A DNA stretch of 64,000 bases from CADEEN01 sp963751775. GTDB lineage: Bacteria > Pseudomonadota > Gammaproteobacteria > Burkholderiales > Burkholderiaceae_C. The notes under the pieces were generated by a model. The model was not told the origin of the DNA. It did not search any database and saw nothing but the letters and a program-made list of their open reading frames with translations. The DNA lies in assembly GCA_963751775.1 (NCBI GenBank), contig CAVVVW010000003.1, positions 1 to 64,000 of the forward strand, written 5' to 3'. A program made the translations under genes and the position numbers. Position 1 is the first letter of the stretch. The number at the start of each line of letters is the position of its first letter. Below are positions 54,574 to 63,077 of this stretch, in pieces.

Positions 54574-55080
54574 TCATTGGATGCGATAGGCCGCGTGGCA
54601 GGCGACGCAGGTCTGGTTCAGACGGGCCAGTGCGGCCAGTGCAGGCCGCAGGTCGCCGCTTGCCGACGCATCCTTGGCCGTGATCGCGAACCGGCTGGCC
54701 GTACGGTGCATCGCGGTACCGGCATCCTGCATGCCCTTGGGCATGTACACCGCCACTTCGTGGGCGCCGTGCATGTCGAGCGACGACATCCCGAGCCGCC
54801 GTTCCGCGAGCTCGCTGGCCTGATCGAACGAACCACGCGCCAGGGCGTCCTGGATCGCGCCCATCGTCGACAGGTGGTCTCTCATGTTGGCCAGCGTCTG
54901 GATGCGCAAGGGCTCCGGATACTTCACGAGCAGCCGGCCGTCGCCCGCGGAGGCCGGCGGCTGCGCGGCACCTGCCATCTGGGCGTGATGCTGTTCGTGG
55001 CCCGACATCTCGGCCGCGACCGCCGGGTCGTTGCTGCCTGCGCCAATGGCAAGTACCAGCAAGATTGGAAATCGGTTCAT
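54574..55080 (-). CDS. Cytochrome c'-like exported protein
   Basis: 168 residues, intact. Signal peptide, a His/Met-rich linker (SGHEQHHAQM), a four-helix body, and a terminal haem site CVACHAAYRIQ. The CXXCH at the extreme C-terminus is characteristic of cytochromes c'. Such proteins bind NO or other small ligands in the periplasm. It stands just beyond the aroB-end repeat and resembles in layout the haem protein at 49528. Confidence 0.8.
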   Translation of the reverse strand: MNRFPILLVLAIGAGSNDPAVAAEMSGHEQHHAQMAGAAQPPASAGDGRLLVKYPEPLRIQTLANMRDHLSTMGAIQDALARGSFDQASELAERRLGMSSLDMHGAHEVAVYMPKGMQDAGTAMHRTASRFAITAKDASASGDLRPALAALARLNQTCVACHAAYRIQ

Positions 55081-55141
55081 TGCTCTCGGGTCTGTTGAAT
55101 GGAATGCAACGCACATGGGTGCCGTCAGCCGGCACCCGGCG

Positions 55142-55762
55142 TCATGAGGGCGCTCGCCGGCAGTAACAGTACACGAACTGTTGCGGCGAACCCCAGGGCG
55201 TCGTGTGCTGATCGACGCTGCTGGCCAGGAGTTCGAACGGCGCGCCGAAGACGCCATGAAGCTCGCTCGGCGCGTAGCGCGACACTTGCAGCCCGCTGCA
55301 CTTCTCCGGCCCCTCGGGGCCGAACGCCCCGACGATCGCGTGGCCGCCGGGCTTCAGTGCCTTGAGCACCTGGGCGACGTAGCGGCGGCGCTGGCCGTCA
55401 TCGGTCAGGAAGTGAAACACGGCGCGGTCGTGCCAGATGTCGTAGGTGCCAGCCGGCAGCTCGGCTTCGAGAATGTCGGCAGCCAGCCAGACCACATGCG
55501 CAGCCGCGGCGCCGAGGCGCCGCTTCGTCACTTCCAGCGCCGTCGCCGAGACGTCGAGGACAGTGATGTTGGTGTATCCGCCGTCGAGCAGATCGTCGAC
55601 CAGCGTCGACTCGCCGCCGCCCACATCGATGATGGCGGCGTCCTTGTTCGCAGCCGCCTGGGTGATGTAACGCAAGGACTCGCGAAGGTGAGGCGCGTAC
55701 CAGCTGACCGCATCCGCCGGCTTGTTCCCGTACACGGACTCCCAGTGCGTCTTCGTGCTCAT
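55142..55762 (-). CDS. Class I SAM-dependent methyltransferase
   Basis: 206 residues, intact. THWESVYGNKPADAVSWY at the start, SAM motif IIDVGGGESTLVDDLLDGGY, then DIWHDRAVFHFLTD. This subgroup includes thiol/thiopurine-type and small-molecule methyltransferases; the substrate is unknown. Start ATG 55762 is preferred to an in-frame GTG slightly upstream. Divergent from the carbonic anhydrase. Confidence 0.87.
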   Translation of the reverse strand: MSTKTHWESVYGNKPADAVSWYAPHLRESLRYITQAAANKDAAIIDVGGGESTLVDDLLDGGYTNITVLDVSATALEVTKRRLGAAAAHVVWLAADILEAELPAGTYDIWHDRAVFHFLTDDGQRRRYVAQVLKALKPGGHAIVGAFGPEGPEKCSGLQVSRYAPSELHGVFGAPFELLASSVDQHTTPWGSPQQFVYCYCRRAPS

Positions 55763-55919
55763 CACTGTGCCTCCAAGGCCACCCCCGGCCGGGCTCGCTT
55801 GCCCCATTCTGCGTCACGGCGCGATGCATGAGCTGCCCGGTCAGGTGCCGCAGAGGCTCGCGCCGATCAGCACATGCGCTAGGCTCGCTTCTTTGCGCCC
55901 ATGCGCGGAACGCGACGTC

Positions 55920-56678
55920 GTGACACCCCCCTTTGCCTGGCTGTGCCGCGCAGCCCGCTGCGCGGTCACTGCGCTGCCGTTGTTGAGCCAGGCCGCCGCG
56001 CCGCCGCAATGGCAGTACAGCGGCGAATTCGGCCCCGAGGCGTGGGGCCGGATGCAGGCGGCCTACGCCTTGTGCGACAAGGGTCGCCGGCAGTCGCCGA
56101 TCGACATCGTCGCCACGCGCAAACAGCCACTGCCGGCGCTGGAGTTCCAGTACCGCAGCGCGCCACTGCGCATCGTCAATGACGGCCACACGGTGCGCGT
56201 GCGCATTGCCAACGGCAGCCGCATGCTGATCGGCCGCGACAGCCATGCGCTGCAGCAGTTCCACTTTCATCTGCCCGGGGGCGATCGCGTGCGCGGCGAG
56301 GAATTCCCGATGGCCATGCACTTCCTGCACAAGAGCAGCAGCGGGCGGCTGGTGTCGCTGGTCGTGCTGTTCCGCCTGGGCGCCGAGAACGCCGCGTTGG
56401 CCGCGCTGCTGCCCCACATGCCGGCGCGCGGCCAGGCCGAGCGCGTGGTGGCGGGCACGCAGATCGACCCCGCGCAGCTGCTGCCCGCGGCGCACGGCTA
56501 CTTCGCCTACGAGGGCTCGCTCACGGCGCCGCCCTGCACCGAGGGCGTGCTCTGGATCGTCATGAAGCAGCCGCTCGAGCTGTCGGCGGCGCAACTGGCG
56601 CGCCTGGGCCAGCTGTTCCCCGCCAATGCCCGCCCGGTGCAGCCACTGCACGACCGCGTCGTGACCGAGAGCCCGTAA
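55920..56678 (+). CDS. Alpha-type carbonic anhydrase, periplasmic
   Basis: 252 residues, intact, from a GTG. Signal peptide (RCAVTALPLLSQAAA), then the alpha-CA core: RRQSPIDIVATRK, zinc histidines in LQQFHFHLPGGD and FPMAMHFLHKS, and the roof threonine in YEGSLTAPPCTEGVLW. It interconverts carbon dioxide and bicarbonate in the periplasm. No ATG fits the signal peptide. A degenerate copy of its 5' end lies at 54.3-54.5 kb. Confidence 0.93.
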   Translation: MTPPFAWLCRAARCAVTALPLLSQAAAPPQWQYSGEFGPEAWGRMQAAYALCDKGRRQSPIDIVATRKQPLPALEFQYRSAPLRIVNDGHTVRVRIANGSRMLIGRDSHALQQFHFHLPGGDRVRGEEFPMAMHFLHKSSSGRLVSLVVLFRLGAENAALAALLPHMPARGQAERVVAGTQIDPAQLLPAAHGYFAYEGSLTAPPCTEGVLWIVMKQPLELSAAQLARLGQLFPANARPVQPLHDRVVTESP

Positions 56679-56777
56679 GCGCGAGCGGCGCGGCATGGCT
56701 TGAGACCTGTCAATGCCGCGGCGGCGGCGATCGGGCAAGGTGAGGCTTCAGCCCACTCTGCGCGCAAAGGCCCAGGC

Positions 56778-57991
56778 ATGCAACGTCGAAACACCATCAT
56801 GGATGCACGATGTCGCATCCTGTGCCGGGCCATAGCCGGCGCATCTATCGCGCTGGCACTCGGCGCGCCCGCATTGGCTGCCGATGCGGGCGCGGCGCCG
56901 GCCAAGGCCGCCAAACCGCCCGGCGTGCCGGTGCAGGTGACCGCGGAGATGACTGGCGCCGGCATCGTCTCCAGCGGCACCACGCTGCCGCCGATCCCGC
57001 CCTTGACCGGCAACCGCAAGGCGCCGGTGGCCTCGTGGGGCAAGCCGCTGCCGTACCCGATCGTGATCGCCGACCGGCGCAACAACCGGCTGATCGAGAT
57101 CACGCCCGACAAGCGCATCGTCTGGGAATTCCCGTCGCCCAACCTGATGCTCTACCGCGGCAACGAAGACGTGAACTTCTCGGCCGACGGCCGCCTGCTC
57201 GCGGTCAGCGAGGAAGACAACTACGACGTGCACATCGTCGACTACGAAAACAAGGTCATCACCTGGACCTACGGCGTGCCCGACACACGCGGCAGCAAGG
57301 GCAACCTGCTGAACTACCCCGACGACGCGCACCTGCTGGCCGACGGCATGTTCCTGACCGCCGACATCCGCAACTGCCGCGTGCTGATCATCGACCCCAA
57401 GGACAGCAAGATCGCCACCCAGTGGGGCGAGCCCGGCAAGTGCCGCCACGACCCGCCGCAGGCAACTGGCGCACCCGAACGGCGCCACGCCGATGGACAA
57501 CGGCGACATCCTGGTCAGCGAGATCACCGAGGCCTGGATCTCGCGCATCACGCGCCAGGGCAAGTTGCTGTGGAGCGTGCGCGCGCCGCACGTGCGCTAT
57601 CCGTCCGACGCCTTCCCGACGGTGGACGGCAAGCAGGTCATCGTGGCCGATTTCAGCAAGCCCGGCCGCGTGGTGATCTTCGACCCGGCGACCGGCAAGC
57701 CGAGCTGGGAGTACTTCGCCGCCGAGGGCGAGAAGATGCTCGACCATCCGTCGCTGGCGCGCGAGCTGCCCGACACCGGCGACATCATCGTCGTCGACGA
57801 CCTGCGCGACCGCGTCGTCGTGATCGACCGCAAGACCAAGGAGTTCATCTGGCAGTACGGCGTGACCGGCGTGAAGGGCCACGCGCCGGGCTATCCTGAA
57901 CTATCCCGACGGTCTCGATCTGGACGTGTATCGGGATTGGAAGCGCGCGCCAGCGGCCGCCGGGGCGGGATCGGCGGCGGGCCAGCGCTAG
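56778..57991 (+). CDS. Exported PQQ-like beta-propeller (arylsulfotransferase-like) protein, two frameshifts
   Basis: About 403 residues with indels near 57460 and 57895. Signal peptide (AIAGASIALALGAPALA), then repeated propeller blades such as PIVIADRRNNRLIEITPDKR, VLIIDPKDSKIATQWGEPGK and VVVIDRKTKEFIWQYGV. Tryptophans at blade ends are typical of PQQ-like repeats, but no cofactor residues can be assigned. Its TAG overlaps the slipin stop on the other strand (CTAG), so the two genes converge. Confidence 0.8.
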
Positions 57992-58776
57992 GCCGGTGCG
58001 CTACGGCGGACGTCGGCGCCGATCCGCCGCGCGGCATCGACCAAGGGCATGACCAGGTCCATCGGCAGCGGAAAGACGATGGTCGAATTCTTGTCGGCGG
58101 CGATCACCGTCAGCGTCTCCAGGTAGCGCAGCTGGATCGCCTGCGGCTGCTTGGCCAGGATCTCGGCGGCCTGCGCCAGCTTCTCGGCGGCCTGCAGTTC
58201 ACCCTCGGCGTGGATCACCTTGGCGCGCCGTTCGCGCTCGGCCTCGGCCTGGCGGGCGATGGCGCGAATCATCGATTCGTTGAGATCGACATGCTTGATC
58301 TCGACATTGGTGACCTTGATGCCCCAGGCGTCGGTCTGGCTGTCGAGGATCTTCTGCAACGCCAGGTTCAGGCGCTCGCGCTCGGACAGCATCTCGTCCA
58401 GCGTGTGCCGGCCGAGCACCGCGCGCAGCGTGGTTTGCGCGAGCTGGCTGGTCGCGTCGAGAAAGCGCTCGACCTGGATCACCGCGCGCTGCGGGTCGAC
58501 GACGCGAAAATACAGCACCGCGTTGACCTTGAGCGTGACGTTGTCGCGCGAGATCACGTCCTGCGCGGGCACGTCCATGACCACGATGCGCAGGTCGATG
58601 CGCACCATCTGCTGGATGCCGGGAATCAGGATCACCATGCCGGGGCCCTTGACGCGCCAGAAGCGACCGAGCTGGAACACCACGCCGCGCTCGTACTCGC
58701 GCAGGATGCGCAGCGAGCTGGCGACCAGCACGCCGAGCACGAACAGAACGGGCAGGACGACGATCAACAGGCTCAT
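57988..58776 (-). CDS. Slipin/stomatin-like SPFH-domain protein
   Basis: 262 residues, intact. N-terminal membrane hairpin, then the SPFH/Band-7 domain with REYERGVVFQLGRFWRVKGP, VISRDNVTLKVNAVLYFRV, and AIARQAEAERERRAKVIHAE. It scaffolds membrane microdomains. It overlaps the NfeD gene by 4 bases; slipin and NfeD form a conserved pair in which NfeD cleaves the slipin C-terminus. Confidence 0.95.
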   Translation of the reverse strand: MSLLIVVLPVLFVLGVLVASSLRILREYERGVVFQLGRFWRVKGPGMVILIPGIQQMVRIDLRIVVMDVPAQDVISRDNVTLKVNAVLYFRVVDPQRAVIQVERFLDATSQLAQTTLRAVLGRHTLDEMLSERERLNLALQKILDSQTDAWGIKVTNVEIKHVDLNESMIRAIARQAEAERERRAKVIHAEGELQAAEKLAQAAEILAKQPQAIQLRYLETLTVIAADKNSTIVFPLPMDLVMPLVDAARRIGADVRRSAPA

Positions 58777-60164
58777 GGCGGATCTCCATGCAAGGGGGGT
58801 ACGTCAGCGGCCGGGACGACCTCGAGCGTGAGGCCGTCGACGCGCGTCACGCGCACGCGCTGGCCGCGCTTCAGCGGCTGGCCGGCGCGCACTTGCCAGC
58901 GCTCGCCGTCGATCGTGGCCCAGCCTGCGTTGCCGCTGTGCTCGATGACCTCGCCGGCGGCGCCGAGCAGGCGCGCCGCGCCGCTGACCTGTGGCCGCCG
59001 GCGCGCCTTGGCGGCCATGCCGACCACGCCGATGACGCACACGGCCGAGGCCAGCGCCAGCGCACCGATCAGCGACAGCGGAATGCCGAACCCCGGGATC
59101 TCGCTGTCGATCAGCAGCAGCGCGCCGAAGGCAAACGCGGCGATGCCGCCCAGCCCCAGCGCGCCGTAGCTCGGCACGAAGGCCTCGGCAACGAAGAAGG
59201 CGATGCCCAGCAGGATCAGGCCCAAGCCCGCGTAGTTGATCGGCAGCATCTGCAGGCCCCACAGCGCCAGCAGCAGGCACACGCCGCCGACCACGCCGGG
59301 CGCGACGAAGCCCGGGTTCATGAACTCGAACAGCAGGCCGTAGATGCCGACCATCATCAGCACCAGCGCCAGGCTCGGGTCACTGATCACGGCCAGCAAG
59401 CGGCCGCGCCAGCCGGGGTCGACCGCAACGACGCGGGCCTGCGCCGTGGCCAGCGAGAGCGTGCGCCCCTGCGCGTCGCCCAGTGGCACCACGCGGCCAT
59501 CGAGCTGGCGCAGCAGGTCGGCCACGTCGACGGCGATCAGGTCGATCACCTTGCGTGCCAGTGCATCGCGCGCGGTCAGGCTCACCGCTTCGCGCACCGC
59601 CTGCTCGGCCCAGGCGCTATCGCGTCCGCGCAACTGGGCCAGGCTGCGGATGTAGGCCGTGGCGTCGTTGATGCGCTTGGCGGCCAGCGTGTCGTGGCCG
59701 GCCTCGGGCGTCGACGCCGCACTGGCTGATCGGCCCGGCGGATCGGCGGCGCCCGGCGAAGGCAGGCCGATGGCGATCGGCGTCGCCGCGCCGACATTGG
59801 TCGCCGGCGCCATCGCCGCGATATGGGCGGCGTAGAGGATGTAGGTGCCGGCGCTGGCGGCCCGCGCGCCCTGCGGCGAAACGAAGGCGGCCACCGGCAT
59901 CGGCGCGGCGAGGATGTCCTTGATGATGCTGCGCATGGCGGTGTCCAGCCCGCCCGGCGTGTCCATCTGCAGCACCACGAGTTGTGCGCGGTCGCTCGCC
60001 GCGCGCTCGAGCGCGCGGCCGACGAGGTCGGCGGTGGCCGGGCCGATGGCGCCGTCGATGCGCACCAGGTAGACCGGCCGCGCCTGGGCGACCGGCATCT
60101 CCGCGGCAGCCGCCGGCGTCGCTATCAGCGCGGCGATCAACAGCAGCCATGCGCGGGCCTTCAC
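58773..60164 (-). CDS. NfeD-type membrane-bound serine protease (ClpP-class, long form)
   Basis: About 463 residues from GTG 60164, intact. Signal peptide, ClpP-like domain with catalytic serine in ARAASAGTYILYAAH and lysine in ALARKVIDLIAV, five or so membrane helices, and a C-terminal OB-fold (GEVIEHSGNAGWATIDGERW). Long NfeD proteins act on the slipin partner encoded downstream. Confidence 0.93.
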   Translation of the reverse strand: MKARAWLLLIAALIATPAAAAEMPVAQARPVYLVRIDGAIGPATADLVGRALERAASDRAQLVVLQMDTPGGLDTAMRSIIKDILAAPMPVAAFVSPQGARAASAGTYILYAAHIAAMAPATNVGAATPIAIGLPSPGAADPPGRSASAASTPEAGHDTLAAKRINDATAYIRSLAQLRGRDSAWAEQAVREAVSLTARDALARKVIDLIAVDVADLLRQLDGRVVPLGDAQGRTLSLATAQARVVAVDPGWRGRLLAVISDPSLALVLMMVGIYGLLFEFMNPGFVAPGVVGGVCLLLALWGLQMLPINYAGLGLILLGIAFFVAEAFVPSYGALGLGGIAAFAFGALLLIDSEIPGFGIPLSLIGALALASAVCVIGVVGMAAKARRRPQVSGAARLLGAAGEVIEHSGNAGWATIDGERWQVRAGQPLKRGQRVRVTRVDGLTLEVVPAADVPPLHGDPP

Positions 60165-60359
60165 GCTGAACTCCGCGGCGAATTCAGCCGATGCAAGGCG
60201 GGCGTCGGCCCCGGCCGCACAGCGTGCTTGCAGACATGGTGCGACATTGCGCACTCCTGGTGTGCGTGCCGGCGCTCCGTCAGCCAGGGCCCGCTGCAAA
60301 CACAATTCGATGGCGCCGTGAATTGCCTGCCCTGCGCTGTGCAGCGTACACCCGCAGGT

Positions 60360-60445
60360 CAGCGCCCGCCAGTCTCAGGCGGCGGGCGGTCGCAGGCTAC
60401 GCCAGTGCCCGCCAGTCTCAAGCGGCGGCCGTTCGCCGGCTACGC
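60360..60445. repeat. Two tandem 43-bp units with a hairpin after the acyl-CoA dehydrogenase gene
   Basis: Units 60360-60402 and 60403-60445 match at 38 of 43 positions. Unit 1 holds a perfect hairpin, CGCCCGCC with a 10-base loop and GGCGGGCG (60363-60388). The second unit runs into the last codons and stop of the dehydrogenase gene, so the unit begins with coding sequence. It may act as a terminator or mRNA 3' stabiliser. Confidence 0.75.
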
Positions 60446-61570
60446 CAGCGCCCGGCCGATCAAGATCCGCTGCACGTCGCTCGTGCCCTCGTAGATCTGG
60501 CATACGCGCACATCGCGCCAGATGCGCTCGACCGGGAAGTCGCTGACGTAGCCGTAGCCGCCGTGAATCTGGATCGCCGCGCTGCACACGCGCTCGGCCA
60601 TCTCGCTGGCAAACAGCTTGGCCATCGCGGCCTCCTTCAGGCAGGGCCGGCCGGCGTCCTTCAGGCTCGCGGCGTGGTGGATCAACTGCCGCGCGGCCTC
60701 GATCTGGGTCGCCATGTCGGCCAGGCGGAACTGCAGCGCCTGGTGCTCGAAGATCGGCTGGCCGAAGGTGACGCGCTGCTTGCTGTAGGCCAGCGCCGCG
60801 TCGAAGGCCGCGCGCGCCATGCCCACGCTCTGGCTGGCGATGCCGATGCGCCCGCCCTCCAGGCCCGACAGCGCGATCTTCAGGCCCTGGCCCTCGTCGC
60901 CGATCCGGTGGGCGGCCGGCACGCGGCAGTCCTCGAACAGGATCTGTGCCGTGTCGCTGGCGTGCTGGCCGGTCTTGTCTTCGAGCCGTGCGACGGTGTA
61001 GCCCGGCGTGGCGGTCGGGACGATGAAGGCGCTGATGCCGCGCTTGCCGGCGGCCTTGTCGGTGACAGCCATCACGATCGCGACGTCGCCGTTCTTGCCG
61101 CTGGTGATGAACTGCTTGACGCCGTTGAGCAGGTAGTCGTTGCCCTCTCGCGTCGCCGTGGTCTTCAAGCCACCGGCTTCGGAGCCGACATGCGGCTCGG
61201 TCAGGCAGAACGCGCCGAGCATCTCGCCGCGCGCCAGCGGCTTGAGCCACTGGGACTTCTGCGCCTCGCTGCCCCAGGCCATCAGGATCGAGCACACCGG
61301 GCAGTTGTTGACGCTGACGATGGTGCTGGTGGCGCCGTCACCGGCCGCGATCTCTTCCAGGATCAGCGCCAGCGCCAGGTAGTCCAGGCCGGCGCCGTCG
61401 TAGGCGGTCGGCACCGCGACGCCGTAGCAGCCGAGTGCCGCCAGGCCGTGCAGTTCGGCCTGCGGAAAGTGGTGGCTCTTGTCCCACTCGGCGGCCTTGG
61501 GCGCGATGCGGTCTTGCACGTAGGCGCGCACGGCGTCTTGCACCGCGATGTGGTCTTCGGTCAGCAGCAT
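60440..61570 (-). CDS. Acyl-CoA dehydrogenase
   Basis: Intact, 376 residues. LGAFCLTEPHVGSEAGGLKT, KQFITSGKNGDVAIVMAVTD, RVTFGQPIFEHQALQFRLAD, and the catalytic-base region IQIHGGYGYVSDFPVERIWR followed by QIYEGTSDVQRILIGR. It oxidises short or branched acyl-CoA and gives electrons to ETF. It could be the isovaleryl- or 2-methyl-type enzyme feeding the leucine pathway, but sequence alone does not settle chain specificity. Confidence 0.94.
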   Translation of the reverse strand: MLLTEDHIAVQDAVRAYVQDRIAPKAAEWDKSHHFPQAELHGLAALGCYGVAVPTAYDGAGLDYLALALILEEIAAGDGATSTIVSVNNCPVCSILMAWGSEAQKSQWLKPLARGEMLGAFCLTEPHVGSEAGGLKTTATREGNDYLLNGVKQFITSGKNGDVAIVMAVTDKAAGKRGISAFIVPTATPGYTVARLEDKTGQHASDTAQILFEDCRVPAAHRIGDEGQGLKIALSGLEGGRIGIASQSVGMARAAFDAALAYSKQRVTFGQPIFEHQALQFRLADMATQIEAARQLIHHAASLKDAGRPCLKEAAMAKLFASEMAERVCSAAIQIHGGYGYVSDFPVERIWRDVRVCQIYEGTSDVQRILIGRALA

Positions 61571-61683
61571 GAGGGTCTCCGGTGGATCGTCGAGCAGGCG
61601 TCAATCAGGGGCGCGGCCGCACAGCATCTCACTGCCGCGCCCGATTGGCCACCACCACGACGGCTCGCCACGCGTGCGGAGGT

Positions 61684-62350
61684 TCACCACGCGAGCGGCG
61701 AGCCGTCGTGGTCGAGAAAGGCGCCGTTGTGGCTTGGCTGTCAGGGCTGCGATCGTTCGCCGCATGGTGGCAACGGCCTCGCTCACCGCCAGGTCGGCGC
61801 CCGCGCCGCCCATGTCGGTGCGCACCCAGCCGGGATGCAGGGCCACGCACACGGCCTGGCCGCCAAGCACGATCGACGCGTCCTTGAGCACCGAATTGAC
61901 GGCCGCCTTCGAGGCGCGGTAGAGCCAGCCCGAGGTGCCGGCGCGCAGCCCCATCGAGCCCATGCGCGAAGAGATCACCACCAGCCTCGCGTTCGGGGCC
62001 AGCGCCGCGGCGATCTGCGGCAGCAGGCGCATCGGGCCGAGCACGTTGGTGTGCATCACGGCGTCGAAGTCGGCTTCGGTGGGTGGTTCGAGCGCCGTGG
62101 TCCTCGGGCCATAGATGCCGGCGACGATGATCACGATGTCGAAGTTCTCGCCGTCGATGTGCCAGGCCAGCGTGGCGGCGCTGGTCACGTCGGCCACGTC
62201 GAGTGGCAGTGCGGTGGCACCCAGCGCCTGCAGCCGCGCCAGGCCGGCAGCGTCGCGCGCGGTGGCCGTCACCTGCACGGCATCGGCGCGCCACTGGCGC
62301 ACGAACTCGAGCCCGATGCCGCGCGAGGCGCCGATGATCAAGGCCTTCAC
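61684..62350 (-). CDS. Short-chain dehydrogenase/reductase, one frameshift
   Basis: About 222 residues from GTG 62350, with an indel near 61735 that hides the last codons (NGAFLDHDGSPLAW). Cofactor motif ALIIGASRGIGLEF, catalytic YRASKAAVNSVLK, SSRMGSMG with the serine, and PGWVRTDMGG. The usual NNAG is VIIVAGIYG. It overlaps the LysE stop by 4 bases. Confidence 0.88.
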
Positions 62351-62988
62351 GGCGGTTCCGTGACAGCCAGTCGAACGGCCAGACCGGCGAACAGCGCGCC
62401 GCCCGCGCCATGCAATGCACGGCGTACCCAGGCAGATGGCTGCCAGCGGCGCAGCGGTGCCACAAGCAGCACGAACGCGGCGAGGAAGGCGAAGCCCTGG
62501 ACGACGAACCAGGTGCCGAGGAACAGGAATGCCGCGCTCTTGCTCGGCGCCTGGCTGGTGATGAACTGCGGCAGCAGCGCGAGAAAGAACAGCGCCACCT
62601 TCGGGTTGAGCACGTTGGTCAGGAAGCCCTGACGAAAGATGGCCTTCGCGCTGCGTGCCTGCACGCCGCTGATACCGGCTTCGGGCGCGACGCCGCCACG
62701 CAACGCCTGGCGCAGCATGCCGATCGCCAGCCAAAGCAGGTAGGCGGCACCGGCCCATTTGACGGCGCTGAACGCCGCGCCCGACGCCATCAAGAGGGCA
62801 GCCAGCCCGAACGTGGCCGCCAGCGTGTGCACCACGCAACCCGAGGCGATGCCGGCCGCGGCGGCGAGCCCGGCGCGCACGCCGCCGGTCAAGGTCGAGA
62901 CCAGCGTGAAGATCAGGTCCACACCCGGCGTGGCATTGATCACCAGTACGGTGACGGCGAAGAGGGCGAGGTCGTGGGTGCCGAACAT
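62347..62988 (-). CDS. LysE/RhtB-family amino-acid exporter
   Basis: 213 residues, intact, six membrane helices. The LysE signature NATPGVDLIFTLVSTLTGGV and FRQGFLTNVLNPKVALFFLA are clear. It exports amino acids or their derivatives through the inner membrane. Overlaps the SDR gene by 4 bases. Confidence 0.93.
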   Translation of the reverse strand: MFGTHDLALFAVTVLVINATPGVDLIFTLVSTLTGGVRAGLAAAAGIASGCVVHTLAATFGLAALLMASGAAFSAVKWAGAAYLLWLAIGMLRQALRGGVAPEAGISGVQARSAKAIFRQGFLTNVLNPKVALFFLALLPQFITSQAPSKSAAFLFLGTWFVVQGFAFLAAFVLLVAPLRRWQPSAWVRRALHGAGGALFAGLAVRLAVTEPP

Positions 62989-63077
62989 GCGTGTGGTGCG
63001 CTCCGTTGTCCCGAGCGTCCTCGCCTTGCCGAAGTACCGGCTGCGCCAGGTTCAAGCCGGACGGCCGGGACGCGGGT

